In this document: piece by piece, positions 56,846-64,000 of the stretch | How positions within the stretch are numbered: the stretch's first letter is position 1 | How the letters are laid out: every line of letters starts with the position of its first letter | NCBI RefSeq assembly: GCF_003048255.1 | Contig: NZ_CP028487.1 | Span: forward strand, 3,968,001 to 4,032,000 | Length of the DNA stretch: 64,000 nucleotides | From: Yersinia massiliensis | Lineage (GTDB): Bacteria; Pseudomonadota; Gammaproteobacteria; Enterobacterales; Enterobacteriaceae | Reading direction: 5' to 3' | Position numbers and translations under genes: made by a program | Notes under the pieces: model-generated | The model's database searches: none | What the model saw: the letters and a program-made list of their open reading frames with translations, nothing else | Told to the model about the DNA's origin: nothing

Positions 56846-56871
56846 GCGTTACCTTGGCAACGTAGAGTCAT
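56842..56871 (-). CDS. Possible nine-codon leader ORF coupled to ftsI
   Basis: ATG 56871 begins an in-frame peptide MTLRCQGNA whose TGA stop overlaps the ftsI ATG as ATGA. The ribosome-binding site for it is poor (a GGAAA about 13 bases upstream), and ftsI has its own AAGGT. It might be chance, but the exact overlap is the same as in coupled gene pairs. Confidence 0.25.
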   Translation of the reverse strand: MTLRCQGNA

Positions 56872-56940
56872 GGTGGCCACTATTTCCTTTTTTCTTTGAA
56901 AAAACAGTTTCTTATAAAAAACTTAAGCTCAAGAAAAACC

Positions 56941-57261
56941 TTATTGTTGAACCAAAATATTTTCTTGTGATGGATCAACATGTTGCATCTTCAGTTTGTC
57001 AGTCGCGATACTTTCAACACGGCTGTGATCACCTAACGCGTTCTCTTCCAGAATCAAGTTACGCCACTCGATATCCAGCGCATCCCGCTCCAGTACCAAC
57101 TGCTCACGCTCTGCGGTGAGCAAGCGCGTACGGTGCGCGGTAGTGACAACAAAAACGGCAGACACTAACACCGCGACCAGTAGAATTAATGGAATCTTCG
57201 CGTTGCGGAGTAAATCCCCGCCGATGACCCCAACTAATCCGTGACGTTCGTTGCCTATCAC
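56941..57261 (-). CDS. ftsL: Cell division protein FtsL
   Basis: Small bitopic divisome protein that forms a coiled coil with FtsB and binds FtsQ. The 106 residues have a short cytoplasmic part, one membrane helix (about 23-42, [17 protein letters not shown]) and a periplasmic heptad-rich segment with [19 protein letters not shown] and [12 protein letters not shown]. The E. coli protein is about 15 residues longer at the N terminus. Overlaps rsmH by four bases; the 95-base gap to ftsI is wider than I recall for E. coli. Confidence 0.96.
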   Translation of the reverse strand: MIGNERHGLVGVIGGDLLRNAKIPLILLVAVLVSAVFVVTTAHRTRLLTAEREQLVLERDALDIEWRNLILEENALGDHSRVESIATDKLKMQHVDPSQENILVQQ

Positions 57262-58220
57262 GCTTTAACCTTCTCAGCAAAACGTAATACGGAGCTACGT
57301 GCCCGCGGATTTTCAGCGACTTCAGCATCTGCTGGCATCATTTTGCCGATGGACTTTATGGTGCGCCCACCCATGCTACGTAACTGTGCTTCCGTCAGCG
57401 GCAGCCCTGCCGGAACCTGTGGCCCACGGCTATGCTGGCGGATGAAGTTCTTCACAATGCGATCTTCTAGCGAGTGGAAGCTAATCACTGACAAACGGCC
57501 TTCAGGTGCCAACACCTCATGTGCGCCATCCAATGCACGCTCAATCTCTTCTAATTCACTGTTGATATAAATACGGATGGCTTGAAAACTACGCGTCGCC
57601 GGATGCTTGTGCTTTTCACGGAATGGACTGGCATTCGCAATCAAATCCGCTAGCTCTTTAGTACGCGTCATAGGTTGAGTGAGATTACGCTCAACAATGG
57701 CCTTAGCGAGACGCTTAGCAAAACGCTCTTCACCGAAGGTTTTCAATACCCAAGCGATATCATCAGCACTCGCTTTCATTAGCCATTCAGCGGCTGATAA
57801 CCCACGAGAAGGGTCCATACGCATATCCAATGGCCCATCACGCATAAACGAAAAACCACGTTCTGGATCATCCAATTGCGGTGATGACACACCGAGATCC
57901 AGCAAGATACCGTTAATACGGCCGACTAAATCCAATTCCCGCACATAATGTGCCAAATCAGAAAAAGGACCGTGTACGATAGAAAAACGCGGATCGGTAA
58001 TAGATTTTGCTGCTTCAATCGCTTGAGGATCGCGATCAATTGCTATCAAGCGCCCTTCTGGCCCAAGTTGGGACAAAATCAGACGCGAGTGACCACCACG
58101 GCCAAAAGTTCCGTCAATATAGATACCGTTATTGCGGATGTTCAGGCCATTCACGGCCTCATCTAGCAATACGCTTGTGTGCTTGTAGGTGTTATCTACA
58201 ACTTTATTTTTATCAACCAT
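57258..58220 (-). CDS. rsmH: 16S rRNA (cytosine1402-N4)-methyltransferase
   Basis: S-adenosylmethionine-dependent methyltransferase acting on C1402 of 16S rRNA. The 320 residues show [13 protein letters not shown], the SAM loop [33 protein letters not shown] and the C-terminal [14 protein letters not shown]. Two bases separate it from mraZ and its end overlaps ftsL. Confidence 0.97.
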   Translation of the reverse strand: MVDKNKVVDNTYKHTSVLLDEAVNGLNIRNNGIYIDGTFGRGGHSRLILSQLGPEGRLIAIDRDPQAIEAAKSITDPRFSIVHGPFSDLAHYVRELDLVGRINGILLDLGVSSPQLDDPERGFSFMRDGPLDMRMDPSRGLSAAEWLMKASADDIAWVLKTFGEERFAKRLAKAIVERNLTQPMTRTKELADLIANASPFREKHKHPATRSFQAIRIYINSELEEIERALDGAHEVLAPEGRLSVISFHSLEDRIVKNFIRQHSRGPQVPAGLPLTEAQLRSMGGRTIKSIGKMMPADAEVAENPRARSSVLRFAEKVKA

Positions 58221-58222
58221 GC

Positions 58223-58681
58223 TTATAGCGATAAGTCCTGTAGCCGCTCAGATAGTGGTTCCTGAGTGGACTGCTCTGCGTCGATGTCATCCTTGACTTG
58301 TTGATACCAGGTCTGTTCATCCCACAGTTCAAACTTGTTGAACTGCCCAACCAGCATCACTTCTTTATTTAGCCCAGCATGCTGACGCAATGTTCCTGCG
58401 ATCAGTAAGCGCCCAGCGCCGTCCATCTGACATTCACTGGCATGTCCTAGCAGCAAACGCTGAACCCGACGCTCAGCCGGGTTCATGCTCGACAGACGAG
58501 ATAATTTTTGCTCAATGATTTCCCATTCAGGGAGTGGGTAAAGTAATAGGCATGGTTGGTGAAGGTCTATGGTACAGACCATCTGGCCTTGCGATTCCTC
58601 ATTCAGCAAATCCCGATAACGGGTAGGTACGGCGAGCCGCCCTTTGCTGTCGAGGTTAACCATCGTTGCCCCACGAAACAT
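58223..58681 (-). CDS. mraZ: Transcriptional regulator MraZ
   Basis: AbrB-fold DNA-binding protein and first gene of the dcw cluster; represses the cluster in E. coli. The 152 residues contain two SpoVT/AbrB-type repeats, each with a DXXXR-like element ([15 protein letters not shown] and [15 protein letters not shown]). AGGGGT precedes ATG 58681. Its presumed operator repeats and promoter lie immediately upstream. Confidence 0.97.
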   Translation of the reverse strand: MFRGATMVNLDSKGRLAVPTRYRDLLNEESQGQMVCTIDLHQPCLLLYPLPEWEIIEQKLSRLSSMNPAERRVQRLLLGHASECQMDGAGRLLIAGTLRQHAGLNKEVMLVGQFNKFELWDEQTWYQQVKDDIDAEQSTQEPLSERLQDLSL

Positions 58682-58701
58682 GGCTGAGTTACCCCTTCAT
58701 G

Positions 58702-58735
58702 ACCCAATTCACCACTTTACCCCACAAATCCCCAC
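58702..58735 (-). promoter_or_regulatory. MraZ operator repeats
   Basis: On the minus strand GTGGGG (58735-58730), GTGGGG (58725-58720) and GTGGTG (58715-58710) recur at exact ten-base spacing, followed by a degenerate TGGGT. Such G-rich direct repeats at ten-base spacing are the known MraZ target. They sit just downstream of the predicted transcription start. Confidence 0.85.
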
Positions 58736-58742
58736 ATTAAAG

Positions 58743-58772
58743 AGTTTACGGATGGTATGAAAACCTTGTCAA
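58743..58772 (-). promoter_or_regulatory. Promoter of the dcw cluster (Pmra)
   Basis: On the minus strand a consensus -35 TTGACA (58772-58767) and -10 TAAACT (58748-58743) are separated by 18 bases. Predicted start is near 58736, overlapping the first MraZ repeat. It would drive mraZ and the genes downstream. Confidence 0.88.
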
Positions 58773-59606
58773 GCCAGAGCCGAGGGGCTTTGACAATATT
58801 TATGGGCCATTTTTGAGATATATCTCGTAGAAGGGGCTATTTTAGTGCTCGAAATAGAAAATAAGGTCATGATTAACGGGCTATTTTTCCGCCAGTAATT
58901 CCAGCAACTTAAATAAATAATTAATTGTCGATTAATTGTCTCATTATTTCCTTCTGCAAGGAATGTCTCATTTCCAGTATGAAAATTGTACGATCTGAAA
59001 ATAGCTCACCTGAGTACAAAAGCCGCATTGGCTGGCTTCTCGAAAGGAGAAACAGCGAAAATTAGCGGTAAAATCCACAACAACACAATAATACCCTTGG
59101 AAACAACATGTGTTACCGGCGCTGCATTTTACTTCAATTAAGCCGTAAGGATTAATCTATTTTGAAATAAATTAATGGCACATATTTTGGAGTGCCACTG
59201 AAATATGAATACCTTCAGACAGATAAATCCTAAATTCGGAAAATAGGGCCAAATGACATTTTATTCAGCCGCTAATTTATATTTGGCTTAAATTGCATGC
59301 CTTAATCCGCCCGACCAACGAAAAATCATAACTATCTGTTTTTAAATAAAAAACAAAAAACCCACCATTTAAAAAACTACCGACAGCCCAAAACCCTACA
59401 GTAGAAAGTATAAAAATCAGGCAAATGTTAAAAATAAAAATTTTAAGCTAGTTATATTGATCGAGCTGGCACTGTAGACTACTTAATAAGCAAAAAGACA
59501 ACACAATTAACTATTATTTAAAAAAATACCCACATATAAACCCTGCTAATAATGTCATCGATTGACGTTTTAGCAGATTTTTACCCCAAATAGGGAGTTA
59601 ATGGCC
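58773..59606. other. AT-rich intergenic region between mraZ and alaE
   Basis: About 830 bases without a credible open frame, strongly AT-rich, with A-runs around 59340-59400 and 59420-59450. The only structured element I see is a terminator-like hairpin at 59543-59576. It must hold the alaE promoter. No gene or known RNA family was recognised. Confidence 0.65.
59543..59580 (+). terminator. Terminator-like hairpin in the alaE leader
   Basis: CTGCTAA (59543-59549) pairs with TTAGCAG (59570-59576); inside, AATGTCA pairs with TGACGTT (one G-T), giving about 14 pairs with one bulged T around a five-base loop. ATTTTTACC follows. It ends about 30 bases before the alaE start. Confidence 0.6.
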
Positions 59607-60047
59607 ATGTTTTCAACTGGGTCCCGTCTGCGTAGTGCCGCAGCCGATACTTTCGCTCTCGTGGTGTATTGTTTTGTCATTGGCATGGCTATTGAGATCC
59701 TGATCTCAGGAATGACCTTCCAACAGTCGCTCTCTTCCCGCTTGGTTTCAATACCGGTCAACATTCTTATCGCTTGGCCTTACGGCGTGTATCGAGATGC
59801 ATTCATTCGCTTTGCACATCGTCATGCTGGGGAACATTTCTGGGCACGAAATCTGGCGGATTTACTGGCATACGTGAGTTTCCAGTCACCGGTCTATGCG
59901 TTGATTCTGTGGTCGGTAGGCGCTGATTTAGAACAAATTGCGACAGCTGTTGCGAGTAATGCCTTGGTTTCAATGGCGATGGGCGTGGCTTATGGCTACT
60001 TCTTGGAGTATTGCCGCAGGTTGTTCCGCGTCGCAGGTTATGTTTGA
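59607..60047 (+). CDS. alaE: L-alanine exporter AlaE
   Basis: Inner-membrane alanine exporter (YgaW family). The 146 residues have four membrane segments and the conserved blocks [47 protein letters not shown] and [15 protein letters not shown] 59607 is preferred: GGGAG lies nine bases upstream and E. coli AlaE starts at the equivalent Met-Phe. ATG 59601 is too close to the ribosome site. It lies between mraZ and cra, genes that are adjacent in E. coli. Confidence 0.93.
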   Translation: MFSTGSRLRSAAADTFALVVYCFVIGMAIEILISGMTFQQSLSSRLVSIPVNILIAWPYGVYRDAFIRFAHRHAGEHFWARNLADLLAYVSFQSPVYALILWSVGADLEQIATAVASNALVSMAMGVAYGYFLEYCRRLFRVAGYV

Positions 60048-60141
60048 TTGCCCTACTTTATCTCAAGCTAAAGCGTGTTAGCACAACGGAGCTAGGGCAA
60101 GTGACGAGGATAGTAGGATTGGTTTCAGTGTTAGCGATACT

Positions 60142-60169
60142 CAATCAGGGCTTTTGACAGCCCTGATTG
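60142..60169. terminator. Hairpin between alaE and cra
   Basis: CAATCAGGGCT (60142-60152) and AGCCCTGATTG (60159-60169) form a perfect 11-base stem with a six-base loop. It lies between the convergent genes; no long T-run follows on either strand, so terminator function is likely but not certain. Confidence 0.75.
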
Positions 60170-60192
60170 GTCATCATGATTTCTCACTTAGG

Positions 60193-61197
60193 CTATCTGC
60201 GGCTCAAACTACCGCGACGGAACAAGTTACGGCGAATGCGCGTTAAACCAGGTTTCGGCTTTTGTGGCTCATCTAAGCTGGCTAACACCAGTTCTAGCAC
60301 ACGCTCAGCCACATCACGGTGACGTTGTGCAACCGCCAGCACTGGGCATTCTAGGAAATCGAGCAACTCGTTATCGCCAAAGGTGGCGATAGCCAGATTG
60401 CTGGGTAAGCGCCCATTTTGCTTCAACGTGATGTCCATAACACCCTGTAGCAGTTGGAATGAGGTCGTAAACAGCGCCTGTGGCATTGGGTGGGTCTTTA
60501 GCCATTCAGCGAATAGCGTACCGGCAGCTTCACGCTCATAACTGTTAGCATAGAGATAATCGACTTTGCGAGGATCGTCTTTCCACGCTTCACGAAAACC
60601 CATCTCTCGCAGGAAACTGACTGACAGTTCCGGTAATGCGCCCAAATACAGTACCGACTCGGCTGGGAATGTTCGTAACTCTTGCGCCAACATCAACGCA
60701 TCTTCTTGATCTGCCCCTACCACACTAATGAAATGCTCCCTGTCTAACGCGCGATCAAGGGCGATTATCGGCAGTGGGTCATTCGCCCATCGCTGATAAA
60801 AAGGGTGCTCCGGTGGTAAAGCTGTTGAAACAATGATGGCGTCGACTTGACGCTGCAAGAGGTGTTCAATACAACGCATTTCATTATCGGGTTGATCTTC
60901 AGAACAGGCGATCAACAACTGGTAACCACGCTGACGAGCCTGACGCTCAAGATAATTTGCGATACGTGTGTAGCTGGTATTTTCCAGATCGGGGATAACT
61001 AATCCTATCGAACGGGTTCTCCCCGCACGCAATCCTGCCGCGACGGCATTTGGGTGATAGTTATGTTCCCTGACAACAGCCATCACTTTATCGACTGTTT
61101 TATCGCTGACTCGGTACTGTTTCGCTTTGCCATTAATGACATAACTGGCGGTTGTGCGCGAAACGCCCGCAAGACGCGCGATTTCATCCAGTTTCAC
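60193..61197 (-). CDS. cra: Catabolite repressor/activator Cra (FruR)
   Basis: LacI-family regulator of carbon flow, displaced from DNA by fructose phosphates. The 334 residues begin with the helix-turn-helix [20 protein letters not shown] (1-20) and hinge [18 protein letters not shown], followed by the periplasmic-binding-protein-like sensor domain ([18 protein letters not shown]). Length equals E. coli Cra. Downstream of ilvIH, as in E. coli, after the ilvH terminator. Confidence 0.97.
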   Translation of the reverse strand: MKLDEIARLAGVSRTTASYVINGKAKQYRVSDKTVDKVMAVVREHNYHPNAVAAGLRAGRTRSIGLVIPDLENTSYTRIANYLERQARQRGYQLLIACSEDQPDNEMRCIEHLLQRQVDAIIVSTALPPEHPFYQRWANDPLPIIALDRALDREHFISVVGADQEDALMLAQELRTFPAESVLYLGALPELSVSFLREMGFREAWKDDPRKVDYLYANSYEREAAGTLFAEWLKTHPMPQALFTTSFQLLQGVMDITLKQNGRLPSNLAIATFGDNELLDFLECPVLAVAQRHRDVAERVLELVLASLDEPQKPKPGLTRIRRNLFRRGSLSRR

Positions 61198-61433
61198 ATT
61201 GACCCCTTATAAACCCAATAAAGTAATGAAAGGCATGATGTCTGCCAGCGCGCAATATCTCAAAATCTCTCGAAATATTTCAACCCGTCATAAACCTAAG
61301 GATGACAACTAAACAATCACACCCTATAGACATAGTTTAACTACGGATATTGCGCTCTGTAGATCTAACCGCAGAACTCGTTATTGAGCAACCGCTTTAA
61401 CCGCCATATAACGCTATCTGGGTTAAATAATAA

Positions 61434-61465
61434 GAAAAAAAAAGCTCAGCATGTCTGCCGAGCTT
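61434..61465 (-). terminator. Rho-independent terminator after ilvH
   Basis: AAGCTCAGCA (61442-61451) and TGCCGAGCTT (61456-61465) form a ten-base stem with one mismatch and a four-base loop. On the minus strand a long T-run follows. It ends ilvIH before cra. Confidence 0.95.
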
Positions 61466-61489
61466 AATAATTAGGATTAATCCTTCAGC

Positions 61490-61984
61490 TTAACGCATGA
61501 TCTTGTCGCCACGGGATACACCAACAATACCGGAACGGGCCACTTCAACAATTTCGGCGACTTCCCTGACGGCATTTAAGAATGCATCCAGCTTATCGCT
61601 AGTCCCAGCAAGCTGGACGGTATAGAGCGTAGCGGTCACATCAACAATTTGCCCACGGAAAATTTCTGTGCAGCGTTTCACTTCTTCACGCCCGTAGCCA
61701 CTGGCCTGCAATTTTACCAACATGATCTCACGCTCAACATGTGAGCCAGAGACCAACTCGCTGACCCGCAAAACATCCACCAGCTTATGCAGCTGCTTTT
61801 CGATTTGCTCCAATACCTTGGCATCACCCACGGTTTGGATGGTCATTCTTGACAGTGTTGGGTCATCGGTTGGTGCGACAGTCAAACTCTCAATGTTATA
61901 ACCGCGCTGAGAAAACAGGCCAACTACCCGTGATAAAGCACCTGATTCGTTTTCCAGCAGAACTGATAAGATCCGGCGGCGCAT
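61490..61984 (-). CDS. ilvH: Acetolactate synthase III, regulatory small subunit
   Basis: Regulatory subunit that confers valine sensitivity on IlvI. The 164 residues carry an N-terminal ACT domain (about 4-78; [34 protein letters not shown]) and a C-terminal regulatory domain ([15 protein letters not shown], then [18 protein letters not shown]). It follows ilvI by two bases. Confidence 0.98.
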   Translation of the reverse strand: MRRRILSVLLENESGALSRVVGLFSQRGYNIESLTVAPTDDPTLSRMTIQTVGDAKVLEQIEKQLHKLVDVLRVSELVSGSHVEREIMLVKLQASGYGREEVKRCTEIFRGQIVDVTATLYTVQLAGTSDKLDAFLNAVREVAEIVEVARSGIVGVSRGDKIMR

Positions 61985-61986
61985 AA

Positions 61987-63714
61987 TTATGTCCTCTCCG
62001 TTTTGCTAAGCCACATTTCGTCCATGCCACCACCGCGAATCTGCATCGGGTAAACATGCTCCGTTTCATCCACTGTCACATCCACAAATACTAGGCGATT
62101 GGTCTCGGATAGTTGTGACAAGGCATCGGCCAATTTGCTTTCCAGCTCATCAGGGGTGCGGATTGCGATACCGATATGCCCATAGGCTTCAGCCAATTTG
62201 ACGAAATCAGGCAGTGAATCCATATAAGACTGTGAATGACGGCCTGAATAAATCATATCCTGCCACTGCTTCACCATGCCGAGATAGCGGTTATTCAGGT
62301 TCAATACCAGCACCGGCAGGTTATATTGCAACGCAGTCGATAATTCCTGAATATTCATTTGGATGCTGCCATCGCCGGTCACACAGACCACGGTTTCATC
62401 CGGTAGCGCCAGTTTAACCCCCAGTGCGGCCGGTAACCCGAAGCCCATCGTGCCTAAACCACCGGAGTTGATCCAACGACGTGGTTTATCAAACGGGTAA
62501 TACAGCGCAGCGAACATCTGGTGTTGGCCCACATCTGATGTCACGTAAGCACCACCTTTAGTCAGACGGTGCAGCGTTTCAATAACCGCTTGTGGCTTTA
62601 TCTTGCCGCTGTCTTTGCTGTAACCCAAGCAATCACGGGCGCGCCACTGTTCAATGGATTGCCACCAGTCACGTAGGCTATCAAAATCTTGCGCGCAATC
62701 GACCTGAGACATCAAGTCCAACATTTGCGTCAGGACTTGTTTAGCATCACCAACAATCGGGATATCTGCTGTTACCGTTTTGGAGATGGATGTCGGATCG
62801 ATATCAATGTGTAACACGGTCGCGTCTGGGCAGTATTTCGCCAAGTTATTGGTCGTACGGTCGTCAAAGCGTACGCCCACAGCAAAAATAAGGTCCGCAT
62901 TATGCATGGCCATATTGGCCTCAAACGTCCCGTGCATCCCCAACATGCCAACATTCTGGCGATGAGTGCCGGGGAAGCTGCCTAACCCCATCAGAGAACT
63001 GGTAACAGGCAGGTTTAGTTTCTCAGCAAAGGCCAATAACTCTTCGTGACAAGCTGCATTTATCGCGCCACCACCGACATACATGATCGGTCTTTTAGCC
63101 GCTAAAATAGTTTGCAGCGCGCGCTTAATCTGCCCACGGTGACCTTGTACCGTCGGATTATAAGAACGCATGCTAACTTGTTCAGGGTAAGCGTAAGGCA
63201 TTCTGACCGCAGGTCCGACGATATCTTTTGGCAAATCAATGACGACTGGCCCAGGGCGACCTGTTGATGCCAGATAAAAAGCTTTTTTCAGTACAGAGGG
63301 AATATCTTCCGTGCGCTTAACCAGGAAGCTGTGTTTAACCACTGGGCGGGAAATACCCACCATGTCGCACTCTTGGAAAGCATCATAGCCAATCAACGAG
63401 CTAGGCACCTGACCAGAGAGCACCACCATGGGTACTGAATCCATATATGCCGTGGCAATACCGGTAATCGCATTGGTTGCACCGGGGCCGGAGGTGACTA
63501 GCACCACACCGACCTCACCAGTAGCCCGCGCATAGCCATCGGCCATGTGAACCGCACCTTGCTCATGGCGCACTAGCACATGATCAATGCCTCCTACCGT
63601 GTGCAGGGCATCGTAGATATCAAGTACGGCCCCGCCGGGATAACCGAACACATGCTTAACGCCCTGATCGATTAACGATCGGACAACCATCTCGGCTCCT
63701 GACAACATCTCCAT
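61987..63714 (-). CDS. ilvI: Acetolactate synthase III, catalytic large subunit
   Basis: Thiamine-diphosphate and FAD enzyme that condenses pyruvate into acetolactate or 2-aceto-2-hydroxybutyrate for branched-chain amino acids. The 575 residues contain the catalytic glutamate stretch [18 protein letters not shown] near 49-66, the FAD region [14 protein letters not shown], and the ThDP/Mg motif beginning [14 protein letters not shown] and ending with [13 protein letters not shown] 63714; it heads ilvIH. Confidence 0.97.
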   Translation of the reverse strand: MEMLSGAEMVVRSLIDQGVKHVFGYPGGAVLDIYDALHTVGGIDHVLVRHEQGAVHMADGYARATGEVGVVLVTSGPGATNAITGIATAYMDSVPMVVLSGQVPSSLIGYDAFQECDMVGISRPVVKHSFLVKRTEDIPSVLKKAFYLASTGRPGPVVIDLPKDIVGPAVRMPYAYPEQVSMRSYNPTVQGHRGQIKRALQTILAAKRPIMYVGGGAINAACHEELLAFAEKLNLPVTSSLMGLGSFPGTHRQNVGMLGMHGTFEANMAMHNADLIFAVGVRFDDRTTNNLAKYCPDATVLHIDIDPTSISKTVTADIPIVGDAKQVLTQMLDLMSQVDCAQDFDSLRDWWQSIEQWRARDCLGYSKDSGKIKPQAVIETLHRLTKGGAYVTSDVGQHQMFAALYYPFDKPRRWINSGGLGTMGFGLPAALGVKLALPDETVVCVTGDGSIQMNIQELSTALQYNLPVLVLNLNNRYLGMVKQWQDMIYSGRHSQSYMDSLPDFVKLAEAYGHIGIAIRTPDELESKLADALSQLSETNRLVFVDVTVDETEHVYPMQIRGGGMDEMWLSKTERT

Positions 63715-64000
63715 GGTTTTGCCTCCAGGCTTAGTTTGCTCATTGGATAACGGGAAGTCATTTCCACGGGATCCTGTAGGAAAGGCACAACGCCCCTTAT
63801 TCCTATTCTTAGTTTGTTATCGTTAGGGTTACTAACTTATTAACATAACGTCAGAATTTCTGGCAGGCAAACAGCAATTATCTGCCCTAAAGACAATTCT
63901 GTTAGTCACACACTGGATTTCACCTTGAAAGGGAAATAAAAAACTATCGATTAATCTATCGTCTTGGTTTTTACGCCGTACAAACGAGTAACAATAGCAC
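63715..64000. other. Upstream region of ilvIH
   Basis: The last 286 bases contain no gene. They should hold the ilvI promoter, which in E. coli has several Lrp sites; Lrp sites are too degenerate to call here. No leader-peptide attenuator with branched-chain codons was seen. The window ends before the next gene. Confidence 0.6.

Overview
The window is chromosomal DNA of an enterobacterium. Gene content, gene order and near-identity of many translated proteins to the Escherichia coli counterparts I recall (SpeE/SpeD, AcnB, Lpd, AceE, GuaC, SecA, LpxC, FtsZ, Mur enzymes) place it in Enterobacterales. A two-lipoyl AceF, a giant invasin/intimin-type protein, a DUF721 gene beside secM, and alaE lying between mraZ and cra suggest Yersinia or a close relative. 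The genus is an inference; no rRNA or other species marker is present.

Layout. 71-3243: polyamine genes speE-speD, a YddG-type exporter and yacL. 3470-10104: acnB, then an iron island made of a FepA-like TonB receptor and a divergent AraC-family regulator with a near-consensus Fur box between them. 10207-17134: the pyruvate dehydrogenase cluster pdhR-aceE-aceF-lpd on the minus strand, with a perfect PdhR operator and a good promoter. 17875-19239: aroP, preceded by two TyrR-like boxes. 19314-26753: one 2479-codon inverse autotransporter adhesin. 27044-33038: ampE, ampD and divergent nadC, then the pilus-type genes ppdD-hofB-hofC. 33239-40744: guaC, coaE-zapD-yacG, mutT, secA-secM and a divergent DUF721/DciA-like gene. 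40750-58681: lpxC and the complete dcw (division and cell wall) cluster on the minus strand, mraZ-rsmH-ftsL-ftsI-murE-murF-mraY-murD-ftsW-murG-murC-ddlB-ftsQ-ftsA-ftsZ-lpxC. 59607-63714: alaE, cra and ilvI-ilvH.

How the genes work together. Most of the window is housekeeping. The PDH complex and aconitase feed the TCA cycle under PdhR and perhaps Cra. The dcw cluster makes peptidoglycan precursors and builds the divisome, starting from a promoter overlapped by MraZ-type repeats. secM-secA couples export status to SecA synthesis. AmpD and AmpE belong to muropeptide recycling and beta-lactamase control.

The accessory parts are the FepA/AraC module, the giant adhesin, and several short palindromic or tandem repeats in intergenic DNA. 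I found no tRNA, rRNA, CRISPR array, insertion sequence or prophage, and no clearly new multi-gene system. The most interesting leads are the adhesin, a variant SecM arrest motif, a cluster of PdhR/FadR-like palindromes, a terminator-like hairpin in the alaE leader, the DciA-like gene, a tandem-repeat linker in the FepA-like receptor, and a nine-codon ORF overlapping the ftsI start.
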